This document shows positions 6,870-10,583 of a DNA stretch of 10,583 nucleotides, in pieces. The notes beneath the pieces were generated by a model. That model was not told where the DNA came from. It was given only the letters and a program-made list of their open reading frames with translations, and did no database searches. The position numbers and the translations under genes are program-made. This DNA is from J088 sp003695505 [NCBI: Candidatus Dadabacteria bacterium] (lineage in GTDB: Bacteria > J088). The stretch covers positions 1-10,583 of the forward strand of contig RFIY01000058.1 in assembly GCA_003695505.1 (NCBI GenBank), written 5' to 3'. Each line of letters opens with the position of its first letter. Position 1 is the first letter of the stretch.

Positions 6870-8210
6870 TCAGCTCGCCGCACGCGCGGCGGACTCAGCC
6901 TCGCGAACCAGTGCATCATCGTCGTCCACGACGCCGGAAAGCGCCAGGAAGCGGGGCAGAAGCCGCGTGAAGATCGTCAGAATATCTGCATCCTTGTCGA
7001 TCATTTTTGCGATCCCCTCAAACGTGATCTCGGCGAGCATGAAGCCAGTCCATTCAGCATCGAGAAAGATCTTGTGCCGACGCAGCAAGGCGAAGATTTC
7101 GAACGTTGCCTCGCTGACTTCGATCTCGGAATAGCTGCGGCCGCGATATTTTTCCATCAGGTGTTCGGCATCGGCAAGCATCCGCTCCCGTTTGTCGTCC
7201 GGGACATCGAAGCCTTCGATGTACGCTTCCGCCGCCGCGCGGCCGTCGAACAATGTCAGCGCGGTCAGCACGCGCACAAATTTGCGCACATAATGCTGCG
7301 GCACCTCGTATACCAGCCCCAGGTCGAGCAGCACGAAACGCCCCTCTGCATCGAACATCAGATTGCCAGGATGCAGGTCGGCATGCACAAAACGGTCGCG
7401 AAACGCCATACCGAGGTACATCTCGATTGCCCGGGTGCTGAGCGTCTGCGGCGCCACCGGCGGGTCGGCAATGGCGTCGCGGAAGCGGACGCCATCGATC
7501 CACTCCATGACGAGCATGCGACGCGTGCAAAGCTCCGGAACCAGCTCGGGCACGCGAACGAAGTCAATGTCGGCGAAATTCTCCGCGAAGCGGCGATTGT
7601 TGCTGGCCTCCAGCTCGAAGTCGAGCTGCTTGCGGATCGCGCGGGCAAACTCTGCTGCCAGCGCCGGCAAATTGAGGTTGTGGATGCCGGGGATCCAGCT
7701 CACGACCTTTGCGCCCAGCGCGATAATGGACAGGTCGCGCTCCATTCTGTCACTGATCCCCGGACGCTGAATCTTGACCGCGACCTGTTGGCCATCTGGC
7801 ATGACCGCACGATGAACCTGAGCAATCGAAGCCGCTGCGACGGGCGTCTTTTCGAACTCGGCGAACAACGAATCAGGGTCGCGTCCCAGTTCTCTGGCGA
7901 ATACGCGCTCAATGTCAGGCCACGGTTCGGCCGGAACCTGATCCTGCAGCGTCTCCAGCTCGGCAATCAGATGCGGCGGCAGCAAGTCGGGCCGGGATGA
8001 CAATATCTGACCGATCTTGATCCAGGTCGCGCCCATCCGCCGAATCGCCTCGACCAGACAGACCGCCTGCAGGCGCTGCGCGCGTTCGCGCCGCCACCTG
8101 AGGCCGCGCCGTGGCGTGGCCAGCCAGCTCGCAAGCCACAGGCCACAGAACCGGGTAAGTTGCCAGGCGACAATCCCGCCAAGCACCAGTATCCGTGCGA
8201 AGCGCTTCAT
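6870..8210 (-). CDS. ABC1/AarF/UbiB-family atypical kinase
   Basis: This is a 446-residue member of the UbiB/ADCK family, whose members bind ATP and support ubiquinone or other isoprenoid lipid biosynthesis. Visible hallmarks are KIGQ (65-68) in the N-terminal extension, the Ala-rich loop AAAS (125-128) in place of a glycine loop, the nucleotide-binding K146 in VAVK, acidic E199/E201 in LDFELEASN, the catalytic loop HADLHPGN (276-283) and the metal-binding DLG (296-298, where DFG is commoner). It is shorter than E. coli UbiB (546 residues) and lacks that protein's C-terminal membrane helices. Instead it has one hydrophobic N-terminal segment (about 7-31), so it is more likely a paralogue than the UbiB of the ubiquinone operon. 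The start is ATG at 8210 without a clear Shine-Dalgarno. It is divergent from the luciferase-like gene and convergent with the transporter. Confidence 0.92.
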   Translation of the reverse strand: MKRFARILVLGGIVAWQLTRFCGLWLASWLATPRRGLRWRRERAQRLQAVCLVEAIRRMGATWIKIGQILSSRPDLLPPHLIAELETLQDQVPAEPWPDIERVFARELGRDPDSLFAEFEKTPVAAASIAQVHRAVMPDGQQVAVKIQRPGISDRMERDLSIIALGAKVVSWIPGIHNLNLPALAAEFARAIRKQLDFELEASNNRRFAENFADIDFVRVPELVPELCTRRMLVMEWIDGVRFRDAIADPPVAPQTLSTRAIEMYLGMAFRDRFVHADLHPGNLMFDAEGRFVLLDLGLVYEVPQHYVRKFVRVLTALTLFDGRAAAEAYIEGFDVPDDKRERMLADAEHLMEKYRGRSYSEIEVSEATFEIFALLRRHKIFLDAEWTGFMLAEITFEGIAKMIDKDADILTIFTRLLPRFLALSGVVDDDDALVREAESAARAAS

Positions 8211-8408
8211 GCATGTACCGTACCAGCGCGCGCAAACCGACGAGTCGCGTCTCGGCCGCAGCCTGGCTCGTTCGCGAGGGAGCGGTGCATGCAGCCGCGG
8301 CCTGCCCGCGGCCCTTCGTCACCGCAACGGGTGGTTCCGCTACCAGGCAAGTCGGGCCGCTTCGGTTACACTGTCGGCAGAAAATTGCCATTGCTGGAAG
8401 GATCACAC
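8211..8408. other. divergent intergenic region with GC hairpin
   Basis: These 198 bases separate two divergent genes and must hold promoters for both, but I find no hexamer pair good enough to call. A perfect 7-bp inverted repeat, GCCGCGG/CCGCGGC with a 5-base loop, lies at 8294-8312. A weak TACACT -10-like box is at 8367-8372, without a matching -35. The luciferase-like gene has AAGGA at 8398-8402, six bases before its ATG. No small ORF here looks coding. Confidence 0.5.
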
Positions 8409-9269
8409 ATGGTTGCCATCGGCATCGTCCCAATCAACGTCGGCCCCCACGCACTGATTGACCACGCCGTGGACATCGCCCGCCGCGCCGAAGCGGCCGG
8501 AATCGAGTCTGTCTGGACGTTCGAACACGTCTGTGTGCCGCTCGATTACGAATCGCGCTACCCGTACCACAAGTCGGGCAAGATGCCGATCACGACCGAT
8601 ACGCTGTTTCTCGATCCGCTGATTACGTTGTCGCACATCGCTGCCGCAACGACGACATTGAAGCTGGGTACGGGTGTCAACATCCTGCCGCAAACCAATC
8701 CGCTGCTGTTCGCGAAGCAGACGGCGACGCTCGACCAGCTCAGCGGCGGCCGCCTGTTGCTGGGACTTGGCGTCGGCTGGCTCAAGGAGGAGTTTGCGGC
8801 CATGGGCGTCCCATTCGAGCGGCGTGGCGCGCGCTTCCGCGACTACGTCCGTGCGATCCGCAAGGTCTGGACCGGCCAGCCGGTCGAGCACCACAGCGAC
8901 TTTCTCGACTGGGACGGTTTCGTCAGTCTGCCCGCCGCGAAACAGCAGCCTGGTCCGCCGATTCTTGTCGGCGGCTCGACCGACCCGGCTCTGAAACGCG
9001 TCGCGGCGGTCGGTGACGGGTTTTACGCCCCCAACGCCCGCACCACCGATCTGGCCGACATGCTGGACCGACTCAAGGGCTTTTGCGAGGCCGCCGGACG
9101 TGACTACGCGGAACTGAAAATCACTGCGACCTGGATGCCGGCCCTCGAACCGGACGCACTGCCGAAGTTTGCCGAGATGGGCGTCGAGCGAGTCATCGTG
9201 CCGTTGCACGGCACCGGCTGCGCCGACTGGTCTTCGGCGATCGACAAACTGGCGACCTGGACCGCCTGA
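8409..9269 (+). CDS. LLM-class F420-type oxidoreductase, Rv2161c-like
   Basis: This 286-residue luciferase-like (bacterial luciferase/F420-dependent) TIM-barrel oxidoreductase carries family landmarks: AEAAGIESVWTFEHV near 27-41, LGTGV (86-90) followed by ILPQTNPLLFAKQTATLDQLSGG and the block LSGGRLLLGLGVGWL (111-125), and GPPILVGG (182-189). The overall pattern fits the 'probable F420-dependent oxidoreductase, Rv2161c family' group. The cofactor could be F420 or FMN. Outside actinomycetes many such proteins occur in organisms with no evident F420 pathway, so FMN is quite possible here. The substrate is unknown. ATG at 8409 has AAGGA six bases upstream; the frame stays open further upstream to 8160, but those residues lie opposite the kinase gene and do not belong to the family. 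The stop lies inside the 40-bp palindrome. Confidence 0.92.
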   Translation: MVAIGIVPINVGPHALIDHAVDIARRAEAAGIESVWTFEHVCVPLDYESRYPYHKSGKMPITTDTLFLDPLITLSHIAAATTTLKLGTGVNILPQTNPLLFAKQTATLDQLSGGRLLLGLGVGWLKEEFAAMGVPFERRGARFRDYVRAIRKVWTGQPVEHHSDFLDWDGFVSLPAAKQQPGPPILVGGSTDPALKRVAAVGDGFYAPNARTTDLADMLDRLKGFCEAAGRDYAELKITATWMPALEPDALPKFAEMGVERVIVPLHGTGCADWSSAIDKLATWTA

Positions 9270-9305
9270 ATATTCCCTGAGCCGCGCGGCTCAGGGAATA
9301 TTCAG
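9266..9305. terminator. perfect 40-bp palindrome, bidirectional terminator
   Basis: The 20-base arms 9266-9285 and 9286-9305 are exact reverse complements with no spacer. The GC core (CCCTGAGCCGC and its complement) is flanked on both sides by AATATT, so on each strand a strong stem is followed by a weak A/T stretch, though not a true T-run. It contains both convergent stop codons: TGA at 9267-9269 for the luciferase-like gene and TGA at 9293-9291 for the TPR gene. Position and symmetry point to a shared terminator and 3'-end stabiliser. Confidence 0.8.
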
Positions 9306-10352
9306 CGGCAGCGAATCCGGCTCCCAGGCCGATCCGAGCTCGGAAATCCGCGCACGATGTGCATCGCTCGGATCGGCCATGTAACTGGCGACGGCCGCTT
9401 CGAATGGAAGACCTCGCTGTGACCATTGCGCAGCGCATTCGCGCAACGTGACGCGCTCATCCTCGGGCAGACGTCCGTCTTGCACCTGCAACTGAGCCCG
9501 CGCAAGCTCGACATAGGCCTGACCGCGACGATCTCCAGTTTCCGCAAACAGCGCCGCAGCCTTGTCGAGTCGTTCCGCCGCGGACGCTGGTTCCCCCTGC
9601 AATGTCGCCAGGACCGCCCAGGCCCACAACGTGTAGGCGTAGCTGACCTTGTCACCGAAGGTTTCATAACGCTCGGCGGCCTCTGCGAAATATCGCTCTG
9701 CCGTACCGAAGTCGCCCTGCATTCGCGCGGCATTCGCACGCCCACAGGCGGTATAGGCCAGTCCAAACGCATCTTCGATCGCCTCGAATGCGATATACGC
9801 CCGCTCATAGAACTCCGCCGACGCGGCAAACTCGCCGCGCACGCGCATCAGTCCGCCCAGCGCGGCCAGCAGATAGGCTTCGGATTCGGTATCTTCGAGT
9901 TCGCGCGCGAGATCGAGCCCGACGCGCAATTCGATTTCTGCCTCACGCAACTGGCCAGAATAGCGGAGTAATGTGCCGCGCGTCCAGTACCAGTGCGGCA
10001 GGCTTTCGCGGTCTTCGATGGCATCGATCAGCTCCTTCGCTTCGTCGAGCAGGCCGAGAGCGCCTGAATACGCGCCCGTCGCACGATACACCGAAGCCAG
10101 ACCAAGCATCGCATCGATGGTCCCCACCGGGTCGTCGTCGGCCTCGAACCAGGCCCACGCGTCGGCATAGGCCTGCTCTGCCGTCACGAAATCGCCGATC
10201 AGCCGGCAAGTGTGCCCGAGTTCGAGGCGCAATTCCGGATCTTCCGGTTCCGCCTCGATGGCCGCAATCAACTGCGTTCGGGCCGCTTCGAATTCACCGG
10301 CCCGTCTTAACGCCTGCAGCGCGTCGAGGTCGATCAATGCAACCCGCCGCAT
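9291..10352 (-). CDS. tetratricopeptide repeat (TPR) protein
   Basis: This 353-residue protein consists almost entirely of helix-turn-helix repeats spaced about 36-40 residues apart, roughly seven to eight units between residues 8 and 320. TPR signatures recur, such as LGHTCRLIGDFVTAEQAYADA (46-66), LASVYRATGAYSGALGLLDEA (85-105), CGRANAARMQGDFGTAERYFAEA (203-225) and AVLATLQGEPASAAERLDKAA (246-266). There is no signal peptide, membrane segment or catalytic domain, so it is probably a cytoplasmic protein-protein scaffold; its partner is unknown. It starts with ATG at 10352, 19 bases inside the end of the upstream gene, with no clear Shine-Dalgarno, which suggests translational coupling. The last four codons (CTG AAT ATT CCC) and the stop form the edge of the palindromic terminator. 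Confidence 0.88.
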   Translation of the reverse strand: MRRVALIDLDALQALRRAGEFEAARTQLIAAIEAEPEDPELRLELGHTCRLIGDFVTAEQAYADAWAWFEADDDPVGTIDAMLGLASVYRATGAYSGALGLLDEAKELIDAIEDRESLPHWYWTRGTLLRYSGQLREAEIELRVGLDLARELEDTESEAYLLAALGGLMRVRGEFAASAEFYERAYIAFEAIEDAFGLAYTACGRANAARMQGDFGTAERYFAEAAERYETFGDKVSYAYTLWAWAVLATLQGEPASAAERLDKAAALFAETGDRRGQAYVELARAQLQVQDGRLPEDERVTLRECAAQWSQRGLPFEAAVASYMADPSDAHRARISELGSAWEPDSLPLNIP

Positions 10353-10583
10353 AGCAATGGCGCATGATCGGCATCATCACCAACGCAGGCACCGTGGCGT
10401 TGCAACCAGTTTCCGACGCGCTCGCGCGTCGCGGCATCGACACCAGCGATGGCGGGCGGAACCGCTGGATCGCGGCGAAGCAGCGCACGCAGAAAAAACA
10501 GCTCGGGCGTCTCCGACTTCCGGACGAGGCGCTCTGCGACGTCGGGCAAGCCGACGAGGCTTGCCAGCAACGCTTCCTGTAGC
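10334..10583 (-). CDS. unrecognised protein, C-terminal part only
   Basis: The frame is open from the right edge to a TGA at 10336-10334, giving about 82 C-terminal residues; the start lies outside the window. Third codon positions are strongly G/C and the residues are ordinary for a soluble helical protein (PELFFLRALLRRDPAVPP, then TRERVGNWLQRHG), so I think it is a real gene. I recognise no family. It overlaps the TPR gene start by 19 bases on the same strand, so the two are probably co-transcribed and functionally linked. A plus-strand frame over the same stretch (from 10364) is less convincing. Confidence 0.6.
   Translation of the reverse strand, partial: LQEALLASLVGLPDVAERLVRKSETPELFFLRALLRRDPAVPPAIAGVDAATRERVGNWLQRHGACVGDDADHAPLLCGGLH

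Noticed and set aside
6855-8000. 381-codon plus-strand frame opposite the ABC1 kinase
   Set aside because: The kinase strand carries every ABC1 motif in order; this frame shows none.
8160-8408. In-frame upstream extension of the luciferase-like gene
   Set aside because: ATG 8409 has a well-spaced AAGGA and the family fold starts there; the extension is Arg/Pro-rich and unrelated.
10364-10582. Plus-strand open frame at the right edge
   Set aside because: The minus-strand frame has better codon use and runs into the TPR start in operon fashion.

Overview
The window reads as chromosomal DNA from a GC-rich, environmental, oxidative bacterium. Codons end mostly in G or C, genes are tightly packed with ATGA/GTGA overlaps, and there is a Tat-exported dehydrogenase subunit. 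A Pseudomonadota host, probably gammaproteobacterial, is my best guess, but no phylogenetic marker is present. I see no rRNA, tRNA, CRISPR array, transposase or phage gene.

Layout. (1) 1-317 has no convincing gene. It is a very GC-rich stretch with at least five short hairpins, and one minus-strand frame is open across it to the left edge. (2) 318-2296, minus: a two-gene operon encoding a Tat-signal small subunit (gluconate 2-dehydrogenase subunit 3-like) and a GMC-family FAD alcohol dehydrogenase, joined by a GTGA overlap. (3) 2384-4554, plus: a divergent operon encoding a TetR-family regulator and a class B flavoprotein (Baeyer-Villiger type) monooxygenase, joined by an ATGA overlap. The 84-base gap holds both promoters. 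A perfect 18-bp palindrome sits exactly on the tetR start codon. (4) 4663-6858, plus: a cation-chloride-cotransporter-like (SLC12/APC) membrane protein with a large soluble C-terminal domain and probably its own promoter. (5) 6870-8210, minus: an ABC1/AarF/UbiB-family atypical kinase. (6) 8409-9269, plus: a luciferase-like, F420-type oxidoreductase of the Rv2161c-like group. (7) A perfect 40-bp palindrome between convergent genes contains both stop codons and probably terminates both. (8) 9291-10352, minus: a TPR protein, translationally coupled to an unrecognised gene cut by the right edge.

How the genes may work together (inference). The divergent pair looks like one TetR-controlled module. 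An exported GMC dehydrogenase would oxidise a secondary or cyclic alcohol to a ketone, and the Baeyer-Villiger-type enzyme would convert the ketone to an ester or lactone. The substrate cannot be told from sequence; steroids, terpenoids and cyclic alcohols are all possible. The later genes look like separate housekeeping or accessory units. I did not find a clearly new multi-gene system. The points most worth checking are the start-codon operator with apparently leaderless promoters, the structured left edge, the palindromic shared terminator and the uncommon bacterial CCC-like transporter.
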